Position numbers and translations under genes: made by a program
In this document: positions 1 to 12,599 of the stretch, one piece after another
How the letters are laid out: every line of letters begins with the position of its first letter
Numbering within the stretch: the stretch's first letter is position 1
Notes under the pieces: model-generated
The model's database searches: none
What the model saw: only the letters and a program-made list of their open reading frames with translations
What the model was told of the DNA's origin: nothing
DNA from: Sinotaia quadrata
Lineage: Eukaryota > Mollusca > Gastropoda > Architaenioglossa > Viviparidae
DNA length: 64,000 nucleotides
NCBI GenBank assembly: GCA_028829895.1
Contig: CM054182.1
Coordinates: forward strand, 58,424,879 to 58,488,878
Direction: 5' to 3'

Positions 1-149
1 GTCCCTAGATAGTTCTGGAGGGACTTGGCTCCCTTTACTATATATTGGGGCTCCGACCACCATGTGGCTCGCACAATATAGAAGCCTTCCTCTCAAAAGG
101 ATATATAGCGTAAAGCTTTTTAAACTCGATGTTTCAAAGTACGTGTACA

Positions 150-193
150 TATTATTATTATTATTATTATTATTATTGTTATTATTATTATTC

Positions 194-240
<47 letters not shown>
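150..240. repeat. (ATT)n then (ACA)n microsatellites
   Basis: Two adjoining trinucleotide tracts with one interruption. Confidence 0.97.
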
Positions 241-241
<1 letters not shown>

Positions 242-904
242 TATCCTTAACAGACCAAAGTTATTTGTTTTAATCAAGCCAAGATATAAGTAACCTACAT
301 TTGCTTTAGGCAATAATTAGGAGACCCTATGTTCCAGAAGATTAAACGGGGAATACTATTTGTACAATATTTTTCTATTGAACCATTATGTGTGATTTTT
401 ATAGAAATGCAAGTCGGGGATTGTAAAATGCATTTGCTATCAATGAGAAATAAATCTTTCCTATTAGCACATCACCATTTTCTGTATACAAACGCACAAT
501 CACACCAACACATATATACACAAACTCACTTCTTTATCTTTTTGTCTCTTTCTGATTGTTGTTGTTTGGGGGGGGGGGGGTAAGTAACTCCATTCGATAT
601 AAATCTCTGTGTAGTATCAGGCCACTGCTTGCAGTTTTCTAAATCAAGGAAGACAAATAGGTCACAATTGCTAGCGCTATATACATCAAACAAAATACGT
701 TTTATTTTACAATTCTTGCAAAAGCCTCTTTTTTGTTTTCAGCCCTAAGTTTGACCCAATCTTGATTAAGAAAAAATCATTATTTTACACTTTAAATGTA
801 ATTTTCTTTAAAATGTCTACTGTTAAGTGTATGCAGGATTCTATAAATGTGTACATCGAAGAAGATGTTAAAATAGCTGTTTTATTTGTATACTGAAATC
901 ATTC
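241..904. other. No feature seen
   Basis: AT-rich DNA with one run of twelve G near 570. No splice-linked coding signal. Confidence 0.5.
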
Positions 905-1325
905 GCAAAACAATTTCTGACACGCTAGTTGCTTGAAAATAATAATTTCTGACATGGCAGTTGCTGGAGAAAAACAGTTTCTGACATGCTAGTTGCTTGA
1001 GAATGATTTAATTTCTAATATGCTAGTTGATGGCGAGAAACAATTTCTGACATGCTAGTTGTTGGCCGAAAAATAATTTTTGACAGACTAGTTGCTTGAG
1101 AATAATAATTTCTAACATGCTAGTTGTTGGCGAAAAATAATTTCTGACAGACTAGTTGCTTGAGAATAATAATTTTTGACATGCTAATTGTCAGAATTGC
1201 ATATGCTACTCGGAGAAAAGCAATTTCTGACATGCTAGTTGTATGGGGGAGAAACAATTTCTGACATGCTAGTTGTAGGGAAAAAACAATTTTTGACATG
1301 CTAATTGTTGGAGAAAAACAATTTC
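905..1325. repeat. Minisatellite, about 33-bp unit, about 12 copies
   Basis: Imperfect copies of AATTTCTGACATGCTAGTTG followed by a variable GAGAA-rich spacer. The open frames on the minus strand here are repeat translations, not genes. Confidence 0.9.
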
Positions 1326-1562
1326 GAAATATGCACAATCTGAATATGAGTATATGAGCAAAAACATACTAAGTATGTTAGGGACTGTGCTTTGGGGATG
1401 GATGGATTGAATGGATGGGATGGAAAATTCTAAACGACAACTGACATTTTGAAAACTGTTGCTCTTCAAATATTCACTCAAGATTTTTTTTTTAAATGTC
1501 TCTTTATAGAAAACTGTTACACGATTAATCTTCATGATAATTAATCTATGAATGAATGAATG

Positions 1563-1590
1563 TGGGGGACGCTTCCGGCTTTCGCGGTTA
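1563..1590 (+). repeat. Dispersed CGCTTCCGGC element, copy 1
   Basis: GGGACGCTTCCGGCTTTCGC matches copies at 4189-4222 and 27553-27600. This copy lacks part of the middle. Confidence 0.65.
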
Positions 1591-2125
1591 ATCTATGATT
1601 TGCCCGATTCACTAAATAGGGTATTGTAAGAGCTATGTTACTTTGATAATTAATCAGTTTTCCTCTTGCTCAGACAAAGAAGTGCTTCAAAATCAGAAGG
1701 AAAAAAGCAAACGGTTTAATGAAGCACGGACAGAATTGTGTTCTGTAGCGGCTATCCGCTATAAAATGTCGATAAATACAAACACTCTCGAATATACCCA
1801 CGTCCACTTACATTTACCGACACATGGCCACACGATGCACACAGACTCACATTCAAAGACACCTATTCACAAATACATTTTCAGAGTTACACATTCACAC
1901 GCACACAAACACACACTCAAACGCACATACACTCACACAAACTCACACAAAGACACGTGTACTCATTTGTCAGTATATTTTTAACGTGTTTGGACACCAT
2001 GACAACATCTCACCCCCACCCCCATTCGTTGACCTTATTCATGAATAAACTTACAAGCTAATGCGCATTAATAAGAATTTTAATTCCTTGACCTACATCA
2101 GATCAACCTTTTCACCTTTAACATC

Positions 2126-2129
<4 letters not shown>

Positions 2130-2199
<70 letters not shown>
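2130..2199. repeat. (GA)n microsatellite
   Basis: About 35 uninterrupted GA units. Confidence 0.98.
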
Positions 2200-2200
<1 letters not shown>

Positions 2201-2736
2201 AAGAGAGAAAGAGCAAAATAGACAAAGTATCAATCAGCTACGACTTCTTTCAAATAAAATGTGCAGTTGGTATTTATTTCTCAAAGAGAAATTATTCATT
2301 TTGTTTATACTGTTGTTAAGGATATGCTACGTTAGGGCCCTTCAATTTCTGTCAAGAACTTTCAATCCCAGCGGTCACCAGAAAAAATAACTGTCAGATT
2401 AAACTGCGTGATCACGTTGCGCAGTGAGAAAGGATCATTAGCTGGAACCAGAAGGCAGCGAGGCTGAACTACACACCGTGCAGGCAACTCGGAAAGTAGG
2501 TGGATTAACCCTCCAATTTCTGAGGTGACGCAATCTTGTCAGCGTCAGCTAAGACTTAAAGGTAATTTACAACTAAACAATAAACAGGCAGTTGGAGGGG
2601 GGAGGGGGAAGAAGAAGAAAAAAAACTATTTGATCCAGAGCCTTCAAGAGCGACAGGTCGCATCAATCCTTTACTGCAATGGAAACCGACGTGAAGATGG
2701 AAAGAACGGAGAAACCGACTCAACTACCCCTTGCCC

Positions 2737-2814
2737 TTGCTCACTACACCGGGCTGTAAAAGCAAGACGAGGTTGCTCACTACACCGGGCTGTAAAAGCA
2801 AGACGAGATTGCTC
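2737..2814. repeat. Direct duplication, 36-bp unit, two copies
   Basis: TTGCTCACTACACCGGGCTG and the following 16 bases occur twice in tandem, almost identical. Confidence 0.9.
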
Positions 2815-2959
2815 AGCACGAGTGCGCTAGAAAAATAGAGGCTGTTGGTGAATTTAAGCCCCGATATTTAAGGGTATCATCAGACAGCATGAAAATAGAA
2901 ACCAGTAACGATATGCTGTAAAGCTACTGGAGAGCAACCCATTCACACAATATTCTATT

Positions 2960-3930
2960 GCACAAAGAATTTGTTCACATTTCAGGCAAATGACACCTCT
3001 ATGGTACTTTCTAAAGGAACACCTACAAATGACAGAAAAGCCTTCAACTACTGTGAAAGAGACCAAAACCAAGACAACTACAATCGAACAAGGGACCCAG
3101 GTAAACATCAAACCACCAACAACGAAAAAAGGGGGTCCCAAACAATCATCAACAATCACTTGCGAAAATGAGAAGAATACCCAAATAATATGGAAAATGC
3201 CTCCGAAAGTGAAAGTCAATATAACACAGACTAATAACCAGGAAAAAAACAATAAATACGCCTCCCGTGACTAAAGAAAATAAAAGTCAAACACCAACTA
3301 CTACTACAACAGAAAAAGAAATGCGGGCAACAACAACCGCAACGAAAAGAGCATAGAAGAAAAGAGAACAGAAAATAGCGAACACACAGACGACAAAGAC
3401 AGACACTAAAAACAAAATCATAAAACTGATGAAGACTTCACCAAGCAAATCGACATACCAACAACTGAGACCTCACTTAACGAGTACGAGAGAATCCTTG
3501 AGACTCTACCTCTCTCACCCTTGCCAGCGACGCCACCGAGTGCAACATCGACAACGGCACAACAGAAGGCCAGGTAACAACAACTGAACAGGGAGGAAAA
3601 AAGACAACAACTGGGCCAACAACAGCAGTCCCAACAACGCCGAAGAAACCGACAACAACGACAGCAAAACAACAACAATGGTGGCACAGTGAGCAGAAGT
3701 ATCCGCAGTTGGGATACTTTAACTACCCCATTGCAGACATGATCCAGCTGATACTCGACCATCTATACTGGTCACCAGCACCCATCTTCGTGCATCCCAA
3801 CGGATACCGGGGACAGCCACAACACCAACAATACCACCAGTCAGGAAGACAGGGGGTTGAACATCCCTGGCGCACGTACAAACTAGGTACAGACTTGGCG
3901 TGCTACTAGTCTGGGCTCTGTAAAACACCC
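2960..3930 (+). pseudogene. Decayed threonine-rich coding-like stretch
   Basis: Runs of Thr/Pro/Lys codons appear in shifting frames: EKPSTTVKETKTKTTTIEQ near 3030-3090, TPTTTTTEKEMRATTTATKRA near 3290-3350, TLPLSPLPATPPSATSTTAQ near 3500-3560, and PTTPKKPTTTTAK just before an open stretch ending at 3909. No single frame spans the region and no splice sites link the pieces well. It may be a dead mucin-like exon, or simply ACA-rich low-complexity DNA. Confidence 0.25.
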
Positions 3931-4890
3931 CCCTCCCACTCCAACATCGCGAACAACAGCAACAACATTCACCACAACGTTAGCCCACGGAATACTGAGC
4001 TACACTCTACCTTTGCCGACGAGACGTTTTGCAACGGACGAGCGAGCACCGACACTGCAAGACTGACTTTAAAAATTCTACTTTTCGACTATAAAAATCA
4101 CTACAATTTTACTTAAATAATCTCTACTTCATATCTACTTCATACATGATCCCATTCCCCCACCCACACACACACACTCCTTTTCTTCCAGCGCGAAATC
4201 GGCGAAGCCGGAAGCGCTCCTCAACTTAACAACAACTGCACAGCCAGTGTTCTCACGACACACGTCACAGACCGTCGGTTTCTCGATACACTACACCCAC
4301 TGATAAATCCGAGCTGTCAGAATAACTGGATACCCATGTGTCTGTCTCTCTATAGTTTCTTAATTTACATCAGCTGAGAACCATAAAAGGGGAAAATTCT
4401 AGCCCATCAGCACTGAATTAGTCAGTGAGCGAGAAACAGTAAATAAATAATGAATACGTAACATAAGACTGTTTGTCTGCAATACTTTAGTTCAGTGGAG
4501 AAATGAATGAAAATATGTAGGCCTACACTCAACTGATTTACTTGAAGCTTCGCGCAATCAGGCAGTCACGATTTCTTCTCAGCGAACACGAGAGGGAAAA
4601 AACCCAAAACAACATTCACTCAAGTGTTTGCTTCTTACTCCGGTTGAAGTTTAATGAATGATTCTAAAAATCTTCCTAGTTCCACATAGTGGGCTTAGTG
4701 CCTTAGTACTACAACCGTCGACTGGGACAATATATCTTGTCTCGTGTACTACAGGCTTGTACTCGCTTAAGATCCATTGGCATTGAAAATCAGAAAGAGA
4801 AGGCCGTTCGCATTGCCCCAGACAAATTTACACGCAGAAAATCACTATAAACTGCCGTTCTCCCCATGCGCGACACGTCTTGCCTTTCTA
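3931..4890. other. No gene seen
   Basis: Mixed-composition DNA with a short CA tract near 4166 and one copy of the CGCTTCCGGC element (4189-4222). Confidence 0.45.
4189..4222 (-). repeat. Dispersed CGCTTCCGGC element, copy 2
   Basis: Read on the minus strand: AGCGCTTCCGGCTTCGCCGA then TTTCGCGCT. Confidence 0.65.
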
Positions 4891-4943
4891 GAATATAAAA
4901 ACATGTAGCTCTCTGGTGCGTTATCAGCACCAAATTAAAAAAA

Positions 4944-5099
4944 ATGGCAGGAACTGAAACCAAAACCACTCAAGAAGTTCACGCAGAGGTCAAATCTTTA
5001 CAATTTTACTATATCACTTTTTACCCCATTTTATTCTGTTCTTGTTTATTTCCCCTTTCCGTTCCTATTCATTTACTTTGTCTTCAGGTAGGATTTTAA
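4944..5099 (+). other. Short ORF with TATA-like box upstream, uncertain
   Basis: ATATAAAAAC at about 4893 precedes an ATG at 4944 by about 50 bases. The 51-codon ORF starts MAGTETKTTQEVHAEV and then runs into the 5.0-5.3 kb pyrimidine-rich repeat. A possible donor (CAG|gtagga) lies at its end. The spacing looks like a promoter and start, but the protein is not recognisable. Confidence 0.15.
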
Positions 5100-5340
5100 T
5101 TTTCCATTTTCGATCCCGTTCATTTCTTGTCCCCCTTTCCGTTCCTATTTATTTCGTTTTCGCTTTTCCGCTCCTATTTATTTCATGTTCCCCTTTCCGC
5201 TCCTATTTATTTCAGTTTCCCCTTTCCATTCCTATGCATTTCACTTTCCGCTCTTATGTATTTTTTTTCCTGCATATTTCGGCCTATTTTTCTTTTCCTT
5301 ATTTTATTCTTTCCCTTTCTGCTGTGCTCCTGTTTATTTG
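5040..5340. repeat. Pyrimidine-rich minisatellite
   Basis: Imperfect copies of CCCCTTTCCGCTCCTATTTA with TTTC-rich joins. The translated forms are low-complexity Phe/Ser/Pro and not convincing protein. Confidence 0.8.
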
Positions 5341-5635
5341 ACGCTGCTGTAAAATTTGAAAGTATTGCAAACTTTTGCCTTTCAAATGAATAATTTCCAT
5401 CCCTCCCTCCCCCAACGCTTAATTCACAGATCTTAAAAGTGAATTTAAGCTACTCATATTAACTATCAATTAAAAAAAAATAATGTGTAATTAACATTGC
5501 TTTGTGAAGTTTCGAAGTTTTAAAATTCCAACTGTGAAAATGCCTTCTTTGGTTAGGGATCATCGATTCGAAACAATTTTCTTCTAATGTTAGAAAACAA
5601 TGAGTAAATAGGGATATTTACATGTATAAGTCCAC

Positions 5636-6300
5636 TAATGTCAATGTTTCCAAGGCTAGGAAACACTAACTCCAAACTGACAATATTTCCAAATCTAGCG
5701 ACCACGGACTCAAAATATGGCAATGTTTTCAAGGCTAGGAACACTGACTTCAAAAGGACAATGTTTTCAAAGGCTATGAATACTGAATCCAAAAGGATAA
5801 CGATTCCAAGGCTAGATTCACTGACTCCAAAAGGATAGCCTTTCCAGGGCTATGAACACTCACTCCATAAAGACAATGTTTTCAAAGGCTAGGACACTCA
5901 CTCCAAAAGACAATGTTTACAAAGGCTAGGACACTCACTCCAAAAATCAATGTTTTCAAAGGCTAGGACACTCACTCCAAAAAAACAATGTTTTCAAAGG
6001 CTAGGACACTCACTCCAAAAAGACAATGTTTTCAAAGGCTAGGACACTCATTCCAAAAAGTTTTCACTGACTCTAAAAGGACAATTTTCTAGATCTAGGA
6101 ACACTTCAAAAAGACAATGTTTTAACTGACTCCAAAAGGACAATTCCCACGGGCTAGGAACACTGACTTCAAAAAGACAATGTTTTAACTTGACTCCAAA
6201 AGGACAAGTCCCAAGGGCTAAGAACATTGACTCCAATTGACAATTCCCAAGGGCTAGGAACATTGACTCCAAAAAGACAATCTTTCCAAAGCTAGAAACT
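5636..6300. repeat. Minisatellite, about 36-40-bp unit
   Basis: Copies of AATGTTTTCAAAGGCTAGGA and CACTCACTCCAAAAAGAC in tandem, most uniform at about 5870-6060 and more diverged on both sides. Confidence 0.9.
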
Positions 6301-6665
6301 ATTGATGCCAGAGATGCTTTTAAATCTAGGTACCACTGAGTGCGAAAATAATGTTTCCAAATCTAAGAACCACTGAGTGCCAAAGTGATGATTCCAAATC
6401 TAAAAACCACTGAGTGCCAAAGTGATGATTCCAAATCTAAGAACCACTGAGTGCCAAAGTGATGATTCCAAATCTAAAAACCACTGAGTGCCAAAAAATG
6501 TTGTTTCCAAATCTAAGAACCACTGAGTGCCAAAAAATGTTGTTTCCAAATCTAAGAACCACTGAGTGCCAAAGAATGTTGTTTCCAAATCTAAGAACCA
6601 CTGAGTACCAAAAAGTGTTGTTTTCAAATCTAAGAACTATTGACTCCCAGAGAAATAATGTTTTT
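6301..6665. repeat. Minisatellite, 37-39-bp unit, about 9 copies
   Basis: Unit AAGAACCACTGAGTGCCAAA plus a TTCCAAATCT-type end. It looks distantly related to the preceding array (shared TTTCCAAATCTAGGAAC-type core). Units of 39 bp keep a frame open on both strands. Confidence 0.9.
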
Positions 6666-6724
6666 AAGATTAGAATTTAATGGAACACTTCATTTAACGT
6701 TTCCTAACTTGGGCTTACCAGTAT

Positions 6725-7140
6725 ACGATTCAAGATGTAATATAATTGACTATAAGTACTATAACTGAATACATACAATAGATAATATATGACTGTGGTC
6801 TCTGTAATTGACTATATACTGAATGCAGTTACTACAATTGACTATAAAGTGACTATGATTGATTATAAACTCATTGTTGTTACTATTGTAAACTGGCTAT
6901 AGTTGCTAAGATTGACTATATACTGAATATATTTACTATAATTGACTATAAACTAGCATAGTTACTATGCTGGACTGTATATTGATTATAATTACTACAA
7001 TTCATTGTATATTGATTATAATTACTACGGTAGACTATGCTGACTGTAGTTACTATAATTTTGTTTACTGATAGTTATGTAGATACTATAAGTGACAATA
7101 TACTGACTCTAGAGTCTAGTTATTATAACTGATAACATTT
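6725..7140. repeat. Degenerate TGACTATA-rich tandem repeat
   Basis: Loose repeats of ATAATTGACTATA and CTGATTATAGTTACTA. A second patch of the same family lies at about 7940-8050. Confidence 0.75.
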
Positions 7141-7687
7141 TCTATTGACCACATACTGGGCGAAAAAAAGAGAAAAGGCTGTGTCTTGTGAACTCTCTTG
7201 AAAATGACCATGTTCTTTGTGTATCACAGTTGGAAGGGCAGTAAATTTCAGGTAGAGGCACCCCGATAACACGTATACGTTTACCGTACTACTTATGTTT
7301 TGCTTTCGGAGTGTTGAAAACGCGGGGCATCCGGTGGTGAGCGCAAGTTCCTAGTAAGTGTGTACACATGTATGTGATCAGATAGGTCCTTAGGGCAGCG
7401 AAGTATAACAGAGGGAAGAGATCTTGTCCTATAGTGTGCTATGAGCAGTTAAAAGACTGTTGAGAGATGGAGTCACACATGACTAATCCTTGTTGCAGTG
7501 TTTTTGAGCCTATGCAGCATCTTCACAGAACACAGTGGTAGACCAGGAAGGCGAGAGTTTCGATAATTAAAATCAAGTCGAGAGAGCATCAGTGGACAAA
7601 GTTCGTGGCACCGAAAGTGAGAAACTTGGGAATGTGTTTCATCTTTACTCCAGATTGCTGCTCTACAGAATATCCTAGACGTGTCTC

Positions 7688-7702
7688 GGGGGGGGGGGGG
7701 GG

Positions 7703-7764
<62 letters not shown>
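7688..7764. repeat. Poly-G (18) joined to (AG)n
   Basis: Eighteen G followed by about 30 AG units on one strand, a run prone to forming unusual structure. Confidence 0.97.
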
Positions 7765-7766
<2 letters not shown>

Positions 7767-7939
7767 TCTGATCGTACTTAGAAGTCTAAGAGACTTTCTA
7801 AAGTTAATGGGAGCGTCGCTATTATTTATTGGTTGGCAGAAATAAGATTTAGAAAAGCTTGTTTACGGGCATCAAGTATGACTTCGGTTTTATTATCATT
7901 CATTTGTATCATTACTCATAATTCACTCTCTATTTTTAT

Positions 7940-8050
7940 TAGAATTGACAATATGCTAACTAAAGTTGTCATAATTGACAACATACTGATTATATTTACT
8001 ATAATTGGCATTTTACTGATTATAGTTTTTATAATTTACTATAGTCATCA
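7940..8050. repeat. Second patch of the TGACTATA-type repeat
   Basis: ATAATTGACAACATACTGAT and ACTGATTATAGTTTTTATAA match the 6.7-7.1 kb family. They are separated from it by unrelated sequence and a (GA)n tract. Confidence 0.6.
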
Positions 8051-8569
8051 CACAGAACAAAAACTTGAATTTGTACATCAATTTGTACCTCTTGGACAGT
8101 GCTGAGTTTTTGCGCTCTAACTGGAAACAAGTCCACCGCAGCGAGCAAAGATAATCACCCACGCTTTAAGTGATAAATATTTACTTATTTAAAAATGAAC
8201 TTCTAAATGGTTATAAAAGGTATTAGCAAACGAGAGAGAGAGAGGTAGAGAGAGAATAACAGTTGAAACCTTATCTATCTTCCATTCCTCACCTTTCTAA
8301 TTTTTTTTTTAAGATTGCAGTGTTCTGAAATGTCTTACTGGCAGCTTTTCTTCTTATCATCCTTTACTTAATCCTTACACATGATAAACTTGCTTCACTC
8401 GAGTAAAGGTAACTTAGCTCGCGAGGCGATAATAAATCGCTTTGTCTTTTAGCCTAGAACTGGGGATGGAGAGGAAGAGGGAGAATATTTCTCTCAAGAT
8501 TCCTCACAAGTTTAGACCGCATTTTCAGACCCGCATCTCATTAAACTTCTAGATAATCTGCAGCTTCGG

Positions 8570-8870
8570 GGCGTTGCACTTCTTTATATGGTTCGCTTCT
8601 GTCTCATAACTCTACAGCTTTAGGGCGCTACACTTTATTATGGTTCATTATACTATCTTATAACTCTGCGTCTTTATGGCGCTACACTTTATTATGGTTC
8701 ATTATACTATCTTATAACTCTGCATCTTTAGGGCGCTACACTTTATCATGGTTCATTATACTATCTTATAACTCTGCATCTTTAGGGCGCTACACTTTAT
8801 CATGGTTCATTATACTATCTTATAACTCTGCATCTTTAGGGCGCTACACTTTATCATGGTTCACTATTCT
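8570..8870. repeat. Minisatellite, 54-bp unit, about 5 copies
   Basis: GCGCTACACTTTATCATGGT recurs every 54 bases (8625, 8679, 8733 and on). The middle copies are nearly identical, so the expansion is young. Confidence 0.93.
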
Positions 8871-9019
8871 CCCTCATATCTATTCGCTTTACGGTGCCTT
8901 TTGCAGTGGCTCAATATCTTATTAGCCTTAGCCGAAATGCAGTTATAACATTTGTCCCTGCCTCCATCCCCATCCCATTCTCTATATCTTCGTGGCACTT
9001 ACGCCGCTACCATAATGAA

Positions 9020-9370
9020 AATGAATACTATAGTGGTAAAAGGGATGATATTTTGGTACAATATTGTGGTAAAATGGATGGTATAGTGATGCAAGGGATA
9101 ATATAGTGGTATGAGGGATAATATAGTGGTAAAATGATTGATGGTGGTGCAAGGGATGATATAGTTGTATAATGGATGATATAGTGGTAATGGGGGTAAT
9201 ATAGAGGTAAACGTGATGAAATAGTGATACATGGGGTAATATAGAGGTAAGTATGATATTATAGTGGTACAAGGGATAGTGGTGAACGGGTAATGTAGAG
9301 GTAAAAGTTATAATATAGTGGTACAAGGGATAATATAGTGGTATAAGGGGTAATAACGTTGTACAGGGGT
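9020..9370. repeat. Minisatellite, about 20-bp unit
   Basis: Copies of GGGATAATATAGTGGTAYAA, about 17 in number, with many point changes. Reverse-strand frames read as Tyr/His-rich low complexity. Confidence 0.88.
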
Positions 9371-9478
9371 GCACGATTAAGAGTATATTCAGCCTTTTAA
9401 TTTATTCATAAATGATCATTTTACCATCATCTTGGACAAACCTGATTAGAGGTGGTCGTGAAGGAGTCGATTTAATAA

Positions 9479-9479
<1 letters not shown>

Positions 9480-9519
<40 letters not shown>
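9480..9519. repeat. (TG)n microsatellite
   Basis: About 20 units. A GA-rich tract follows at 9622-9676. Confidence 0.97.
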
Positions 9520-9520
<1 letters not shown>

Positions 9521-9621
9521 GGTGGTGGTGGGTATTTTTGCTTTGTTTTTACATATGAAACAATGTTATCCAATCAAAAACTGTTTTACATTGTACAATG
9601 ATCATTGATTTTCACCATGTG

Positions 9622-9643
9622 GAGAAAGAGAGAGTGAGAGAGA

Positions 9644-9676
<33 letters not shown>
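9622..9676. repeat. (GA)n microsatellite, interrupted
   Basis: GA units broken by two GT-containing steps, ending in poly-G. Confidence 0.95.
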
Positions 9677-9682
<6 letters not shown>

Positions 9683-10329
9683 CGGAGGGAAGTTAGATGG
9701 CCAATGATTAGAAATGTGAAAGGACTTATTTAATATATCTTATGACACAAACAACAGAGAAGAACAGAAAAATCGACTGAGAATTGTTTATTGATTATCG
9801 GTTTGTTTGGTTGGCTGGTTTTAGTTTGATGCAATGTCCAGTAGTAAATGTTCAAGAACTACAACTTTGTTGAATCGTGGCCACGAAAGCCACGGGGCTC
9901 AATTTAGGATAGGGCTGGAGTTAGGTACTCTTGTTATAATGCGTTCAGAAATAGGACAGTGATTCACTGAGTTCGATCCTATTTGTAACTATTACATCCC
10001 TAATAGTTATACTTACAAAATATAGAAATATTTTAAAATAACAAAATAATCGATGATTTTTCTAAAAAGGAAGGATCAGGAGATAAAAAGTACATCGATC
10101 AGTGATCATTATTTCTTTCTCTTCCTTCATTTTGATGGAAGCAGTCCTTTTTGAACTGGCGAGTGACGTGGCGTTCTCTTACCTCTTGCCTGCAGACGTA
10201 GTGTAGTCCCTTGTAGAAGGGGCGATAAATCGGGTCTCATGTGGTAACAGAGCTCTGTATTTTCAATTCTGTGAATCTGTCCGTATAAATCAGCTTCTAA
10301 ATTTTATGTTGAGGGGAAAGAACCTTGCC

Positions 10330-10920
10330 CTCATCTCCTTGTAGCTGTCGTTATGAACACGAGTAGTGAGCATAATGCAGTAGGTCGAGGTCAATGTGAT
10401 ATTTTTTAGTGACCATAATGCACTCCGTTGTCTGAGGTCAATGTTATATTTTTTAGTGAGCATAATGCAGTCAGTCATTTCAGTCTGAGGTCAATGTGAT
10501 ATTTTTAGTGAACTCGATGCACTCCGTTGTCTGAGGTCAATTGACGTGTAGTGAACACATTATAGTCAGTCAACTAAGTTCAGTGTGATGTGTGGTAAAC
10601 ACATTACAATCAGTCAACTGTTTGAGGTCAATGTGACATTTAGTGAGCAAAATGCGATCAGTTCACTGAGACGAATGTGAAATGTAAGCGCAATATATTA
10701 ATCAACTGAGTCTGATTTCAATACAATGTATGTAGTTAGCATAATGCAGTCAGTCAAGTGAGTTTGAAGTCAATTTGACGTGTGTTCAAAATAATATATT
10801 CAATCAATGGAGTATAAGTTAATGGAACATGCGGGCAGGCAAAAAATTGAGTCTGCGATCAAAATAACATGGTGTGATGAACATAATGCACTCAGTCAAC
10901 TGAGTTTTACACAAATGATC
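10330..10920. repeat. Degenerate minisatellite, about 50-bp unit
   Basis: Recurring pieces are GAGGTCAATGTGATATTT, TAGTGAGCATAATGCAGTCA and GTCAACTGAG, in about ten diverged copies. Confidence 0.8.
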
Positions 10921-11551
10921 ATGATAGAGTGTTGGGGGGGGGGAGGGAGTAGGGATTTGAATTATAACCTCGGATGCTTTGAGAGTCACACAATTTTCGC
11001 AAAATAAGACTAGAATAGCATTTGGAAAATGGCACCCCCTGACCCCATTTGAGATTTCTTACAGACTTTCACTATTTTTTCGAGGCAGTAGCAATAATTT
11101 TCATAAATGACATTAAATTTCTCTGGGTGTAGGCGCGTGAGAAATCAGTCCTTACGTTGACTGTACAACGCACTGGAAACGGATCAATCTTCTGACGCAG
11201 GTCCTGTTCCGATTACGTGATGCTGGGAAAAAATAGCTGACATAGTGGCATATTGCTGATTCGCAGTTTCCTAACGCATGATAAGATTCTCCCTCCCCTC
11301 TCCTGCCAAAGAAACAAACCTGATCGATTGGCCCTGACTGTAGCGGAGTAGGCGATGATGGTTTGAGAAAGTCAGAGTGTCAGCCAAAATTCATTGCCAG
11401 AAGACACGATCTCTGTCACTTCCTGCAACGAATGAAAGGGTGAATGCGATATAAACGTTGATATTTTGTGCCACACTCAATCCTCTCCCCCCATCCCCCG
11501 GCTTAAGTTTGAGTGCAATCACAAAATGACGTGATTTGTCAAACATCGGAC

Positions 11552-11816
11552 AGATTAACAGAAAGTGACAGAGTTCACCTTGTAGACAGACTACTCAACA
11601 GAATTAGAAAAAGCTGTAGCTCTCCATGTAGACACTTAATGGGATTAACAGAAAGTGACAGAGTTCACCTTGTGTAGACAGACTACTCAACAGAATTAGA
11701 AAAAGCTGTAGCTCTCCGTGTAGACACTTAATGGGATCAGTAGACAGACTACTCAACAGAATTAGAAAAAGCTGTAGCTCTCCGTGTAGACACTTAATGG
11801 GATTAACAGAAAGTCG
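11552..11816. repeat. Tandem repeat, about 90-bp unit, three copies (third shortened)
   Basis: The unit runs from GATTAACAGAAAGTGACAGA to GTAGACACTTAATGG. The third copy lacks about 27 bases at its start, and the first bases of a further copy follow. Copies are nearly identical. Confidence 0.93.
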
Positions 11817-12164
11817 CAAGTGAAACTGGTAACTTTTAATATGTAATAAAAGAGTGCAGGTGTGCACACGTGTGACGTTAATGTGTGACGTTAATGTGTA
11901 TGTGTGTGTGTGTGTGTGTTGGGGGAAATTAAGACCACTGGGGTCTGTTAAAACAAGACAAAGCAATGTTTGCCGTTGACACAATAGATATGCAAAGTCT
12001 ATGAAATTAATACTATAACAAATGATATTGTTAACACTCTGTGATATTAAAAACTTAGCACACGTTGGTAAAGAGGCAGTTTACAATAGCCTGTATTCTC
12101 TACATCTAATTTAATTTCTGGTGTGCTCTCTCTCTTTTTCTCTCTCTCTCTCTCACTGAAGAGC

Positions 12165-12540
12165 AACTGTCCTTCAGTTAGATCCATACAGTTCTACTTC
12201 AGAATTAGATCCTATTTCAAAGTCAGATCCATGATTTCTCAGAAGAATTCAACCCATATACCCCTGCTTCAGAATTAGATCCGTGTAATCCTGCTTCAAA
12301 GTCAGATCTAAGCATTTCTTCTTTATAGTCATATCCATGTAGTTAAATCTATGTATCCCTACTTCACACCAGATCCATGCAGCCCTACCTCAAAGCCAAA
12401 TCCATGTAGTTTTACTTTGAATTAGAATCCATTAGGTCCTACTGAGTCAGATTTATACTGCCCTTCTTCAGATTCATGCTACCCTTTTTCAGTCATGTAC
12501 TTGTAGTTCTACTTCAAAGTCAGACCCATTCATGGCAGTC
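12165..12540. repeat. Degenerate CTTCAGAATTAGATCC repeat
   Basis: Imperfect copies of TACTTCAAAGTCAGATCCAT with spacing about 28-40 bases, ending just before the LINE remnant. Confidence 0.75.
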
Positions 12541-12599
12541 TAGAGTCCTATAAATTAATCTCATTGATATATTTAGGCATATATAAATGTACTCTCAAT

